A DNA stretch of 64,000 bases. It comes from Streptomyces smyrnaeus (GTDB lineage Bacteria; Actinomycetota; Actinomycetes; Streptomycetales; Streptomycetaceae). Made by a program: the position numbers and the translations under genes. The notes beneath the pieces are model-generated. The model had not been told where the DNA came from. It did no database searches and worked only from the letters and a program-made list of their open reading frames with translations. The stretch is taken from the NCBI RefSeq assembly GCF_017676345.1, contig NZ_JAFFZM010000002.1, positions 248,001 through 312,000 on the forward strand, read 5' to 3'. This document shows, one piece after another, positions 42,324 to 50,457 of this stretch. Position 1 is the stretch's first letter; each line of letters begins with the position of its first letter.

Positions 42324-43697
42324 ATCATCGCGCGCACCACCCCCGCCCCGCTCGCAGAGCTGGCAAACCTCGCCGCAACCGGCACCCTGCCCGGTATCCT
42401 CCGCCAGCTCTCCGGCCTGGGCGGCTGCACCCACCCCATCCGCCTGACCGGCCACCGCACCCAACACCGAGTAGACACCACCACCGGCGAAATCGGCCCC
42501 GCCCTGCGCCGCCTCAACTCCAACGACCTGCCCGCCGGTGACCTCCTGGTCCGCTGCGGCAACCGCCGTAACACTCGCTGCCCGGCCTGCGCCGAGACAT
42601 ACCGCCGCGACACCTTCCACCTCATTACCGCTGGTCTGCGCGGCGGCAAAGGCACTCCGGAAGAGGTCACGATGCATCCGCGTGTCTTCGCGACCTTCAC
42701 GGCGCCGAGCTTCGGCCCGGTCCACAACCGGCCCGGCACCCGCCCCTGCCGCTGCGGACGCCGCCACGCCGCCGATGATTCGGCACTGGGTACGCCGCTG
42801 GACCCGGAACGGTACGACTACGAATCCGCGGTGCTCTGGAACGCCCACGCGGGCATGCTCTGGCGCCGCTTCACGATCCACCTCCGACGCGAGATCGCAC
42901 GCCGCGCGGGCCTGACCCAACGGGAGCTGCCGGAGCGTGCCCGGGTGTCCTTCGCGAAGGTCGCGGAGTACCAGAAGCGCGGAGTGGTGCACTTCCATGC
43001 CGTCATCCGCCTCGACGGCCCGGCCGGTGGCGAGTCCCGCCCCCCGCACTGGGCGTCCGTCGAGCTGCTGACCGACGCCATCCGCGCCGCCGCCTCCCGG
43101 GCGGTCGTGCCCGGTCCGAGCCTCGACGGCCACACGCACACGTTCGCCTTCGGCCGCCAGCTCGACATCCGCACCATCCACGGCCCCGCCCTCGACGGCG
43201 GCCAGACCCTGACTGACCGCGCCGTTGCTGCCTACATCGCCAAGTACGCCACCAAGGGCGCGGAGACAGCGACGGGCACTCTGGACCGCCGCCTGCGCTT
43301 CATCGCCGAGCTGGCAACCCTCAACCTGCCCCCGCACGCCGAACGCCTCATCCGCACCGCCTGGGCCCTCGGCGCCCGCAAACACCTTGCACACCTCCGC
43401 CTACGCGCCTGGGCACACATGCTCGGCTTCCGGGGCCACTTCTCCACCAAAACCCGCCGCTACTCCACCACCCTCGGCGCCCTCCGCACCGCCCGCGCGG
43501 AGTGGCAACGCCTCCAAGCGGCCATCGCACGCGGAGACAACCCACACCCTGTGGACGACGCAGACGAGACGACGACGCTCGTCCTCGCCCACTGGATCTA
43601 CGCCGGAACTGGCCTCACCCCAACCGAGCAATGGCTGTCCGCCTCCCTCGCGGACACCTCCAACACCCACACTCTGGAAGGAGACGACGCCCGATGA
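42324..43697 (+). CDS. RepSA-like rolling-circle replication initiator (unusual ATC start or lost start)
   Basis: AICE replication initiator of about 457 aa. A Cys-rich motif (CGNRRNTRCPAC) is followed by the HUH-type motif GVVHFHAVIRLDG and the Tyr motif AAYIAKYATKG, as in rolling-circle initiators. The ribosome site GAAGGAG (42310) points to the codon ATC at 42324, where ATG would be expected; no ATG, GTG, TTG or CTG lies at suitable distance in frame. Either ATC is used weakly or a point mutation has silenced the gene. The stop overlaps the xis start (ATGA). Confidence 0.82.
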   Translation: MIARTTPAPLAELANLAATGTLPGILRQLSGLGGCTHPIRLTGHRTQHRVDTTTGEIGPALRRLNSNDLPAGDLLVRCGNRRNTRCPACAETYRRDTFHLITAGLRGGKGTPEEVTMHPRVFATFTAPSFGPVHNRPGTRPCRCGRRHAADDSALGTPLDPERYDYESAVLWNAHAGMLWRRFTIHLRREIARRAGLTQRELPERARVSFAKVAEYQKRGVVHFHAVIRLDGPAGGESRPPHWASVELLTDAIRAAASRAVVPGPSLDGHTHTFAFGRQLDIRTIHGPALDGGQTLTDRAVAAYIAKYATKGAETATGTLDRRLRFIAELATLNLPPHAERLIRTAWALGARKHLAHLRLRAWAHMLGFRGHFSTKTRRYSTTLGALRTARAEWQRLQAAIARGDNPHPVDDADETTTLVLAHWIYAGTGLTPTEQWLSASLADTSNTHTLEGDDAR

Positions 43698-43906
43698 CGG
43701 ACCGGTACCTCAGCGTCGATCAGGTCGCTGAAGTCCTCGGCACCACACCGCGCTTCCCGCGCCGTCTCATCGCGGAACGCCGCATCACCTTCGTCAAGGT
43801 CGGCCGTCACGTCCGCATCCCGGAGAGCGCGCTGGCCGCGTACATCGAAGCGCACACAGTCCAGCCGCTCCGTCCCCGACGTTCTCGCTACCGGAAGGCT
43901 GCCTGA
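43694..43906 (+). CDS. Excisionase (Xis), MerR-like helix-turn-helix
   Basis: A 70-aa excisionase that directs the integrase toward excision. It carries YLSVDQVAEVLGTTPRFPRR, the usual winged-helix start, and the recognition and wing part FVKVGRHVRIPESALAAYIE. The ATG overlaps the rep stop and its TGA overlaps the int ATG (TGATG), so rep, xis and int are translationally coupled. Confidence 0.85.
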   Translation: MTDRYLSVDQVAEVLGTTPRFPRRLIAERRITFVKVGRHVRIPESALAAYIEAHTVQPLRPRRSRYRKAA

Positions 43907-45098
43907 TGGGGAACAAGAAGGGTTCTCGTCGCCGCTTCGGTGCCGTCCGTCAGTACCGGTCGGGGCGCTGGACCGCGAGCTACCTGGACCAGTCCGGGCA
44001 GGAGCACAGGGCACCGCAGACCTTCGCGACGAAGAAGGAGGCGGAAATCTGGCTCTCGCAGATCGAAGCGGACCTGACTCGGGGCGACTGGCGCGACCCG
44101 GACGCCGGGGCGGTGAACTTCGAGGAGTACGCCCTCGAATGGCTCGACCAAAGGGACCTCGCGCCCACCACTGAGGAGCTGTACCGGCGGCTGCTCCGCC
44201 TGCACCTCCTCCCGACCTTCGAGGCGTACGACCTGGACGAGATCACCCCGCCCCGCGTCCGCGCCTGGCGAACGGAACGGCTCAAGACGACCGGCGCCAA
44301 GACCACGGTGGCCAAGTCCTACCGGCTGCTGAAGGCCATCATGGAGACGGCCGTCGATGACGAACTGATCCGCCGCAACCGTGCCGCATCAAGGGAGCGG
44401 GGAAGGAGAGGGCAGCCGAACGGCGCGTCGCCACCGTCGCCCAGGTGGACGCCATTGCGGACGCCATGGGGCCGCGCTGGCGCCTCATGGTCTACATCGC
44501 CGCGTACGGTCCGGCGCGGCCGGAGGAACAGGCCGCACTGCGCCGTCCGGATGTGGACCTCGATCGGGTCGGCGTCTGGATTCGGACCGCTGAGCCTGAG
44601 CTGTGCACCGGCCACCGTGCGCCCGGCGAGACCAAGTCAGAGGCCGGGAAGCGGTTCCTCGTCTTCCCCGGCTTCATGAAGAAGGACCTCGAACGGCATC
44701 TCGCCTGGTTCGCCGAGAAGGAGCCAGACGGGCTTCTGTTCGTGGGGGAGCGGGGTGGTGCGTTCCGCCGTTCCACCTTCGGGCGGAAGTGGCGTAAGGC
44801 GCGGAAGAAGGCCGGGCTCCCGGACGACTTCCGGTTCTACGACCTTCGTCACACCGGGCACACCCTGTCCACTCGTTCCGGGGCCACCCTCAAGGACACG
44901 ATGGTCCGAGCCGGCCAGTCGTCCGAGCGGGCCGCGCTGATCTATCAGCACTCCGACGACGACCGTCAGACCGAGGTCGCCGCCGGGCTGGACAAGCTGG
45001 TGCGTGCCGAGCGGCAGAAGGCCACCAGCAAAGACGCCAACGACGGCACCTACGACGGCGAGCCGCCTTCTGGTGCGCATCTGGTGCAAGGTGCCTGA
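43906..45098 (+). pseudogene. Tyrosine integrase, frameshifted
   Basis: Site-specific recombinase for tRNA-Gly integration. The N-terminal arm- and core-binding domains (SGRWTASYLDQSGQEHRAPQ; YLDQ...EEYALEWLDQRDLAP) read well to codon 158. At about 44379-44380 one C appears missing: the expected RRN-PCRIKGAGKERAAERR becomes RRN-RAASRER. The catalytic domain continues in the other frame from about 44382 to 45098, with Arg in GPARPEEQ, the box DLRHTGHTLSTRSGATLKDT and the Tyr in LIYQHSDD. Restored length is about 397 codons, normal for AICE integrases. As it stands the gene cannot make intact Int. Confidence 0.85.
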
Positions 45099-45117
45099 AC
45101 TGGTCCAGACAACAAAC

Positions 45118-45144
45118 AACCCCCGGGCCGCTGGCCTGGGGGTT
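45118..45144 (+). terminator. Terminator after integrase
   Basis: Hairpin with 12-base arms AACCCCCGGGCC and GGCCTGGGGGTT (one G-U pair) and a 3-base loop, 19 bases after the int stop. A sequence-related hairpin sits at the same place beside attachment copy 1. Confidence 0.72.
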
Positions 45145-45149
45145 CACAT

Positions 45150-45223
45150 TGGAGCGGGCGACGGGAATCGAACCCGCGCTCTGAGCTTGGGAAGCTCATG
45201 TTCTACCATTAAACTACGCCCGC
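45150..45223 (-). tRNA. tRNA-Gly (anticodon CCC), AICE attachment site
   Basis: On the minus strand a full cloverleaf reads with acceptor GCGGGCG/CGCCCGC, D arm GTTTAATGGTAGAAC, anticodon stem TGAGC/GCTCA with loop TTCCCAA, T arm GCGGG-TTCGATT-CCCGT and encoded CCA. The anticodon is CCC. Its 3' 44 bases are the right attachment site of the AICE (45150-45193), so integration restored the intact gene. Confidence 0.95.
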
Positions 45224-45272
45224 GAGGAGCCGAGGGTGGGGTGGCTCGTCGTCGGACACTCTACCTCATGGG

Positions 45273-45304
45273 AGACCCTGGCCGCATATGGCCTGGGTCT
45301 TTTT
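45273..45304 (+). terminator. Hairpin with T tract
   Basis: Arms AGACCCTGGCC (45273-45283) and GGCCTGGGTCT (45290-45300), one mismatch, 6-base loop, followed by TTTT. It would stop transcription running rightward out of the element region. T tracts are uncommon in this genome, so the site stands out. Confidence 0.65.
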
Positions 45305-45451
45305 GCTGTTTCCGGGGGCGTTCGGGGGTGGCGGGCAAGCGAGTTGGGGGGCGTACGGTGGGGGCGGAGTGCCGGGCGTCGGGGCGTCTGACTCATCCCC
45401 TAACGTGGCTTTTGTCGTCCACGCATCCACGTGACTGGGGAGAGGGAAGCG

Positions 45452-45619
45452 ATGGAAACCACCGTCGTCCGGTGTGCCGAGGGGCACGTGTTCAGCACCT
45501 CGACGTTCCCGATGCAGCAGCTCGGATCCTCCCGGATCGGGCCCGGGCGGCTGTTGCGCTGTCCCCGGTGCGGCAGGCTGCGGCAGGCGGTGCCCGTGGG
45601 GCGGCAGCGGAAGGGTTGA
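45452..45619 (+). CDS. Small zinc-ribbon-like protein
   Basis: A 55-aa protein (METTVVRCAEGHVFSTSTFP...). One Cys-x-x-x-His (CAEGH) and a later Cys pair (RCPRCGRLRQ) suggest a single zinc site. The ATG follows GGGAAG. Conserved small proteins of this form occur in streptomycetes; role unknown. An intrinsic terminator follows, separating it from dcd. Confidence 0.7.
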   Translation: METTVVRCAEGHVFSTSTFPMQQLGSSRIGPGRLLRCPRCGRLRQAVPVGRQRKG

Positions 45620-45678
45620 TCGACGGGGAGTGAGCGGGCGTATCCGCCGGGCGTCCCTTCGTGGAGTCCTCATCGTCG

Positions 45679-45706
45679 CGGGGCCGGTCCGATTGGGCCG
45701 GCCCCG
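45679..45706. terminator. Hairpin terminator before dcd
   Basis: Arms CGGGGCCGG and CCGGCCCCG (45679-45687 and 45698-45706) around a 10-base loop. It ends the small zinc-ribbon gene 24 bases before the dcd start. Confidence 0.65.
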
Positions 45707-45729
45707 CTTCGTGCGCGTAGTCTCGGCCC

Positions 45730-46305
45730 GTGCTTCTCTCAGACAAGGACATCCGGGCCGAGATCGATGCCGGTCGGGTGCGGATCGATCCCTACGATCC
45801 GGCCATGGTGCAGCCTTCCAGTATTGATGTACGGCTGGACCGGTATTTCCGGGTGTTCGAGAACCACCGGTACCCGCACATCGACCCCGCCGTGGAGCAG
45901 GCGGATCTGACGCGGCTGATCGAGGCCGAGGGCGACGATCCGTTCATCCTGCACCCCGGGGAGTTCGTGCTGGCGTCCACGTACGAGGTTGTCTCGCTGC
46001 CGGAGGATGTGGCCTCGCGGCTGGAGGGGAAGAGCTCGCTGGGGCGGCTGGGGTTGCTGACGCATTCGACTGCCGGCTTCATCGACCCGGGGTTCTCCGG
46101 ACATGTGACTCTCGAACTGTCGAACGTCGCGACGCTGCCCATGAAGCTGTGGCCCGGTATGAAGATCGGCCAGCTGTGCATGTTCCGGCTGACGTCCCCC
46201 GCGGAGTTTCCGTACGGGTCGGCGCAGTACGGCTCCCGCTACCAGAACCAGCGCGGGCCCACGCCGTCCCGTTCGTACCAGAACTTCCACCGCACCCACG
46301 TCTGA
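45730..46305 (+). CDS. dcd: dCTP deaminase
   Basis: Deaminates dCTP to dUTP for dTTP synthesis, as a homotrimer in the cytoplasm. The 191-aa product is the normal length. Signature segments are [40 protein letters not shown] with the catalytic Glu in GHVTLELSN, and the C-terminal [13 protein letters not shown] that closes the active site. The GTG start fits the conserved N-terminus [11 protein letters not shown]. Confidence 0.96.
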   Translation: MLLSDKDIRAEIDAGRVRIDPYDPAMVQPSSIDVRLDRYFRVFENHRYPHIDPAVEQADLTRLIEAEGDDPFILHPGEFVLASTYEVVSLPEDVASRLEGKSSLGRLGLLTHSTAGFIDPGFSGHVTLELSNVATLPMKLWPGMKIGQLCMFRLTSPAEFPYGSAQYGSRYQNQRGPTPSRSYQNFHRTHV

Positions 46306-46386
46306 GCCGCGGAGCCGCTGAGCGGCGCGAGAGAGGACGAGAGGGCGGCGGGAGAGAAAGATGAGAGAGAGCGAAGAGGGCTGCCG

Positions 46387-46893
46387 GTGAGTGACGTGAG
46401 TGACGAGCGCGAGAATCTGACGTACAGCCTCTTCGGGCAGGCCATCCGGGAGCTGGCGCAGCGGGTGGCCGACGACGGATACGAGCCGGACATCATCCTC
46501 TCGATCGCCCGGGGCGGCCTCTTCGTGGCGGGTGGGCTCGGTTACGCGCTCGACGTGAAGAACCTGCATGTGATGAATGTGGAGTTCTACACCGGCGTGG
46601 GGGAGACCCTCGCCATGCCGGTGATGCTGCCTCCCGTGCCCAATGTCGTCGACCTGAGCCGTAAGAAGGTGCTCATCGCCGACGATGTCGCCGACACCGG
46701 TAAGACGCTGAAACTGGTGCAGGACTTCTGCGCCGAGCATGTGGCCGAGGCGCGTAGTGCGGTGGTCTACGAGAAGTCGCACTCGCTGGTGAAGTGCGAC
46801 TACGTCTGGAAGCGGACCGACCGGTGGATCAACTTTCCTTGGTCCGTCGAGCCGCCTGTTGTCCGCCGTGAGGGTCAGGTTCTCGACGCCTGA
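46387..46893 (+). CDS. Phosphoribosyltransferase family protein
   Basis: A 168-aa type I PRTase. The PRPP-binding loop is KKVLIADDVADTGKTLKLV, preceded by ILSIARGGLFVAGGLGYALD, the usual PPi loop. The hood is small, and the C-terminus has YVWKRTDRWINFPW, as in xanthine/hypoxanthine PRTase-like proteins. The purine substrate is not proven. GTG 46387 has GAGGG six bases upstream; a GTG at 46396 is possible. Confidence 0.88.
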   Translation: MSDVSDERENLTYSLFGQAIRELAQRVADDGYEPDIILSIARGGLFVAGGLGYALDVKNLHVMNVEFYTGVGETLAMPVMLPPVPNVVDLSRKKVLIADDVADTGKTLKLVQDFCAEHVAEARSAVVYEKSHSLVKCDYVWKRTDRWINFPWSVEPPVVRREGQVLDA

Positions 46894-47040
46894 GAGTGGT
46901 CTCCGGGTGGTCCCGGAGCGGTACGGGCCCGGTCCGCGAGCGGGGCCGGGAGCGTCAACGCGGTGACGTGGCTGGGGTGTCGAGGTTTGAGCGCCGGGCG
47001 GCGTTCGCCGCCCGATCCCCGCACGGGTGGTTCCCTTCTC

Positions 47041-47062
47041 CGGTACCTGCGGGTAGGTACCG
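47041..47062. promoter_or_regulatory. Inverted repeat before the esterase gene
   Basis: CGGTACC-N8-GGTACCG, perfect 7-bp arms, ends 38 bp before the esterase start. Its size and position suggest a dimeric regulator operator. Confidence 0.42.
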
Positions 47063-47100
47063 CTGGTAACAACCGTTGCCGGCCGTAGGGAGACCACCTG

Positions 47101-48675
47101 ATGGCGCGTATGGCGCGTACGCGTACGGCGCGTACGAGATCCGCGACAGCGCTCGCGGCAGCTCTGCTCATGGTGTGTGGGGGTGCGGGTGCGGCGGCGG
47201 CCGTGCCCGGGAGCGGGGCCGGGACGAAGGCCGGGGCCGGGGCGAGGGCGGGCGGCAGTGTGAGTACGCCGCTGTCGCCGGAGCTGGAGAAGATCCGGGC
47301 CGAGGAGGCCCGCAAGCTCTACGGCAGCCCCGATGTGCGGCCCATGGCGGACCGCAAGACGAGTCTCATCTCGCTCGGTGACAGCGAGATCTCCGGCGAG
47401 GGCGTCGGCACGTACGAGCCGGGCACCGACGGGCCGGACAACTGGTGCCACAGGTCGCCCGATGCGGCTGTCCACCGTACGGGTGTGGCCGCGGATGTGA
47501 CGTACAACGTCGCCTGCTCCGGCGCGAGCACCGAGAACATCCGGATCGGCGGCACCAAGCAGTACGCCGACGAACTCGTGCAGAGCGACAGCCTCGCCAT
47601 CAAGGCGCGCAACACGCGGTTGAAGCAGATCATGCTCGTCGTCGGGGCCAACGACGATCTGCAGTTCGGGCCGGTGATGACCGACTGCGTCACCCGCTAT
47701 CTGACGTTCCAGGGACCGTGCGAGCCGAAGTACGACCCCGGCTGGCAGGCCCGTATCGACGGGCTCGTGCCCAAGGTGGAGCGCACCGTGGGCGACCTCA
47801 GGACGGTGATGCGGGACGCCGGTTACGCCGACGGCGACTACCAGCTCGTCCTGATGGCCTACCCCAGCCCCATCGGCCCCGACATCAAGGACAACCCCAA
47901 GTTCCCCGGCAAGCTCATCGGTGGCTGTGTCGGTTACACCAGTGACGCCGCGTGGGGCCGCAACACGGCGGTGTCGAAGTTCGAGAAGGGCATCCGGCAG
48001 GCCGCAGCGCGTACCGGCGTCAGCTATCTGGACGCATCCCGCCTCTTCCACGGGCACGAGGTGTGCATGGAGAACCCCTGGGCGCGCGGGCTGTATGTGG
48101 ACCTCAGCAATCCGTTCCCGCCCGACTCCAACTCCGTACGGCAGTCCTTCCACCCGAACGAACGAGGCCACGGCGCGTTCGCCACGTGCTTCACCAAGAT
48201 GTACCAGGCCGGGCAGCAGGGCGTACGGGAAGCCTCCTGTGCGGACCCCGTCGGTGCCGGTCAGCCGAAGCTCTACCAGCTCGCCTGGGACGACGTCTTC
48301 AAGCCGCTGCGCAACGCGGGCACCGGCAGCTGCCTGGACGCGGACGGCGCCGCCAGCGCCGTCGGTACCGATGTGCGGGGCTGGGCCTGCGGGGCGGACA
48401 AGCGCAACCAGCAGTGGTGGTACGACGCGGAGGGCAAGGCCCTCTACGCGGGGCAGACGCACGACAGGTGCGTACAGAGTGAGGGCGGCGTCAAGGACGG
48501 TGCCGGGCTGGAGCTCGGCAACTGCTCCGGGGCCGCGGCGCAGCAGTTCGTACGCGACGGGTCGACCATTCGGCCGGCCTCGGACACGGGGTTGTGCGTG
48601 ACGCTGCCCGGCGCCGAGGCACGGGCGAAGCTGGCCGCGTGCGACGGGTCGGCGGCGCAGCGGTTCGCCGGCTGA
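47101..48675 (+). CDS. Secreted SGNH/GDSL esterase with C-terminal ricin-type lectin domain
   Basis: Exported hydrolase of 524 aa. The Arg-rich N-region and hydrophobic core (RSATALAAALLMVCGGAGAA) form a signal peptide, possibly Tat or Sec. The SGNH catalytic domain (about residues 80-370) has the nucleophile in ISLGDSEISGEG, the Asn in VVGANDD and the Asp-His pair in QSFHPNERGHGAF. The last 130 residues form a beta-trefoil lectin (SCLDADGAAS; NQQWWYDAEGKAL; CVQSEGG) for carbohydrate binding. ATG 47101 has GGGAGA upstream; ATG 47110 is possible. Substrate unknown, probably lipid or plant polymer esters. Confidence 0.88.
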   Translation: MARMARTRTARTRSATALAAALLMVCGGAGAAAAVPGSGAGTKAGAGARAGGSVSTPLSPELEKIRAEEARKLYGSPDVRPMADRKTSLISLGDSEISGEGVGTYEPGTDGPDNWCHRSPDAAVHRTGVAADVTYNVACSGASTENIRIGGTKQYADELVQSDSLAIKARNTRLKQIMLVVGANDDLQFGPVMTDCVTRYLTFQGPCEPKYDPGWQARIDGLVPKVERTVGDLRTVMRDAGYADGDYQLVLMAYPSPIGPDIKDNPKFPGKLIGGCVGYTSDAAWGRNTAVSKFEKGIRQAAARTGVSYLDASRLFHGHEVCMENPWARGLYVDLSNPFPPDSNSVRQSFHPNERGHGAFATCFTKMYQAGQQGVREASCADPVGAGQPKLYQLAWDDVFKPLRNAGTGSCLDADGAASAVGTDVRGWACGADKRNQQWWYDAEGKALYAGQTHDRCVQSEGGVKDGAGLELGNCSGAAAQQFVRDGSTIRPASDTGLCVTLPGAEARAKLAACDGSAAQRFAG

Positions 48676-48689
48676 GGAGTCGGATTGCG

Positions 48690-48714
48690 CCGGGGCGGCC
48701 CTGGGCCGCCCCGG
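48690..48714 (+). terminator. Hairpin terminator of the esterase gene
   Basis: Perfect 11-bp arms CCGGGGCGGCC/GGCCGCCCCGG with a 3-base loop, 14 bases after the stop. Confidence 0.75.
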
Positions 48715-48725
48715 TCACCCGGCCG

Positions 48726-48768
48726 ACCGGTTGAGCCGGTGACTCGGCCCACCGGTTGAGCCGGTGAC
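48726..48768. repeat. Direct repeat of 18 bp, period 25
   Basis: ACCGGTTGAGCCGGTGAC appears at 48726-48743 and 48751-48768. Each unit contains a small inverted repeat (CACCGG...CCGGTG-like). It lies between convergent genes and may add to bidirectional termination. Confidence 0.55.
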
Positions 48769-48784
48769 CCGGCGAGCCGGTCGC

Positions 48785-49771
48785 CTACAGCGTGCCCAGT
48801 TTGATCAGGAAGAGCAGGGCCAGCAGTTGGATGGCGGAGGCGCCCAGCGCCTTCTGCCAGGGCAGATCGTGGGAGCGGCTGACCATCGAGGTGAACAGGA
48901 CGCCGGCGAGCACCCAGGTCGCCCACCCGATGATCTGCACCAGAGGCGCGGTCCCGCCCAGGAAGAGGGCGAACAGCAACCGCGGCGCGTCCGTCAGGGA
49001 CATGATCAACATGGCGAGCCCGACCGTGGGCTGCCAGGAGCCGTTGCCGCCGAACTGGCGGGCCAGGGTGTGGGTGACGGCGCCCATGATCAGCCCGGCG
49101 ATCACCACGGCGACGCCGGTGATCAGTACGTACGGGACGGCCTGCGAGAGCGTCGTGTTGAGGACGTCCTCGCGGGCCTGGTCGAGGCCGAAGACCGCGA
49201 GCAGCCCGTAGATGAACGCGACGATCAGCGCGGGGCCCCACACCGCGTAGTCCCGCATCTGCCAGAACGTGGCGTTCGGCCGCAGGACGACGCCGCTCAG
49301 CAGCTGCTTCCAGTGCAGCCGTGGACCGGACGGCGGCGCGGGCGCGTCGCCCGCGTGGTACATGGCGCCGTCGGTGTACCCGTAGCCGTCCTGCGGGCCG
49401 GGCCCGCCGTCGGGCCCGTACGGACCGGGACCGCCCTCGGGGCCGTACGGATCGTGGATGCTGAACGACTGGGTGTGGCCCGGGTTGTTGGCGTACGGGT
49501 CCTGCCCGTGCCAGCCCTGCGGGGCGCCGGGCTGCCCGCCGTGCGGTGCCGGTCCCTGCGGTGCCCCGTAGCGCGGCTGCGGGTCACCGAAGTACTCCGG
49601 TTCGCCGTGCCCCGGACCGCCGCCCTGCACGGGACCGCCGCCCTGCCACGGGCCGGGGCCCGCTCCGGGGCCCGGCTGCGGGTACGGCGGACCCGACGGG
49701 TGCTGAGGGTACTGCCCATGCTGCTGCGCGCCCCGGGAGTCCCGGCCGCGTCCGCTCCTGAAACCAGCCAC
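48785..49771 (-). CDS. YIP1-family multipass membrane protein with Pro/Gly-rich N-terminus
   Basis: A 328-aa protein. The first about 150 residues are low-complexity Pro/Gly/Gln-rich (YPQHPSGPPYPQPGPGAGPG). The C-terminal 180 residues hold about five membrane segments (ALIVAFIYGLLAVFGL; VLITGVAVVIAGLIMGAVTH; TVGLAMLIMSLT; VQIIGWATWVLAGVLF; IQLLALLFLIKLG), typical of bacterial YIP1 proteins. The GTG at 49771 (VAGFRSGRGR) is chosen by the usual N-terminus, although no ribosome site is evident. Role unknown. Confidence 0.8.
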   Translation of the reverse strand: MAGFRSGRGRDSRGAQQHGQYPQHPSGPPYPQPGPGAGPGPWQGGGPVQGGGPGHGEPEYFGDPQPRYGAPQGPAPHGGQPGAPQGWHGQDPYANNPGHTQSFSIHDPYGPEGGPGPYGPDGGPGPQDGYGYTDGAMYHAGDAPAPPSGPRLHWKQLLSGVVLRPNATFWQMRDYAVWGPALIVAFIYGLLAVFGLDQAREDVLNTTLSQAVPYVLITGVAVVIAGLIMGAVTHTLARQFGGNGSWQPTVGLAMLIMSLTDAPRLLFALFLGGTAPLVQIIGWATWVLAGVLFTSMVSRSHDLPWQKALGASAIQLLALLFLIKLGTL

Positions 49772-49930
49772 GCGATCGAACGTACCGTGTTCCGCGGCCC
49801 CGGCGCGCCACAGCCGGCTGAGATGGCCGGACATCGCTGCTGACCTGTGACATCCCCTAGGGGAAACCGATGGCGCGGCCCCCACCTCGGGTGGAGACGG
49901 CACTGCCCGGACCTCACCGAGGAGGAGGGC

Positions 49931-50335
49931 TCACTCCCCCCGGAGGCGGACGGCGAAGGTGACGACGGAGCCCTGGCCGGCCGCGTCGGCGACGGTGAGC
50001 CGGTCGGTCACCAGCTTGGCCAGCCACAGGCCGCGCCCGCTGGTCGCACCGTCCAGGCCGGGCAGCAGTTCGGGGATGACGTCCTCGGTGAAGCCGGGGC
50101 CGGAGTCGGCGACCTGGCACTCCAGCTCGTCACCGAGATGCCGCAGCACCAGCTGGCCGCCGCCGCCCGCGTGCTCGACGGCGTTGGTGGCCACGGCGTC
50201 GACCGCGACGACGAACTCGCCCCTGCGCGGCTCGTTCAACCCGGCCGAGGCGGCCCGCGCCTCGACCTCGGCGCGCAGTCTGGGCAGGTCGCGGAGGGTG
50301 AAGCGGAGGCGGCACAGCAGCTCGGGGGTCAGCAT
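49931..50335 (-). CDS. ATP-binding anti-sigma-type HATPase protein
   Basis: A 134-aa GHKL domain protein. The N box is AVATNAVEHAGGGGQLVL and G boxes are VADSGPGF and SGRGLWLAKLV. It resembles SpoIIAB/RsbW-type serine kinases and stand-alone ATPases common in streptomycetes. The ATG lies inside the end of an upstream 42-codon frame, which may couple its translation. Confidence 0.85.
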   Translation of the reverse strand: MLTPELLCRLRFTLRDLPRLRAEVEARAASAGLNEPRRGEFVVAVDAVATNAVEHAGGGGQLVLRHLGDELECQVADSGPGFTEDVIPELLPGLDGATSGRGLWLAKLVTDRLTVADAAGQGSVVTFAVRLRGE

Positions 50336-50457
50336 GGGACGCCCTCCCGGACGGTGGGCCGGTTCCGGGTGGCCGCACTCGGCTCGGGGCCCGGGGGCCG
50401 GTCGCTTTCGGCCGGTCCGTCCTGGGCCGTAGGACCCGGGGCCTCACGGTCCGCCAC
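50329..50457 (-). CDS. Possible 42-aa leader/small protein coupled to the HATPase gene
   Basis: A short frame from GTG at 50457 with a very strong GGCGAGGAGGAG site. It encodes VADREAPGPTAQDGPAESDR and a polar, Pro-rich remainder. Its TGA overlaps the HATPase start region by 7 bases (ATGCTGA). The ribosome site and overlap are the main evidence; the peptide may act only through translational coupling. Confidence 0.45.
   Translation of the reverse strand: MADREAPGPTAQDGPAESDRPPGPEPSAATRNRPTVREGVPC

Larger units (their letters stand above)
33199..45193. mobile_element. pSAM2-like AICE integrated in tRNA-Gly(CCC), about 12 kb
   Basis: Actinomycete integrative and conjugative element between two 44-bp attachment copies. 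Gene order from the left is cargo (RAMA-CBS-HEPN protein, two small membrane proteins, an ATP-binding pair), pif-like Nudix, KorSA-like GntR, SCO3933-like regulator, FtsK-type Tra, DUF2637/Spd and small Spd proteins, RepSA-like initiator, Xis and Int next to the tRNA. This is the pSAM2 module order. Several mobility genes carry lesions, so it is probably defective. Cargo is visibly less GC-rich than the chromosome. Confidence 0.88.
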
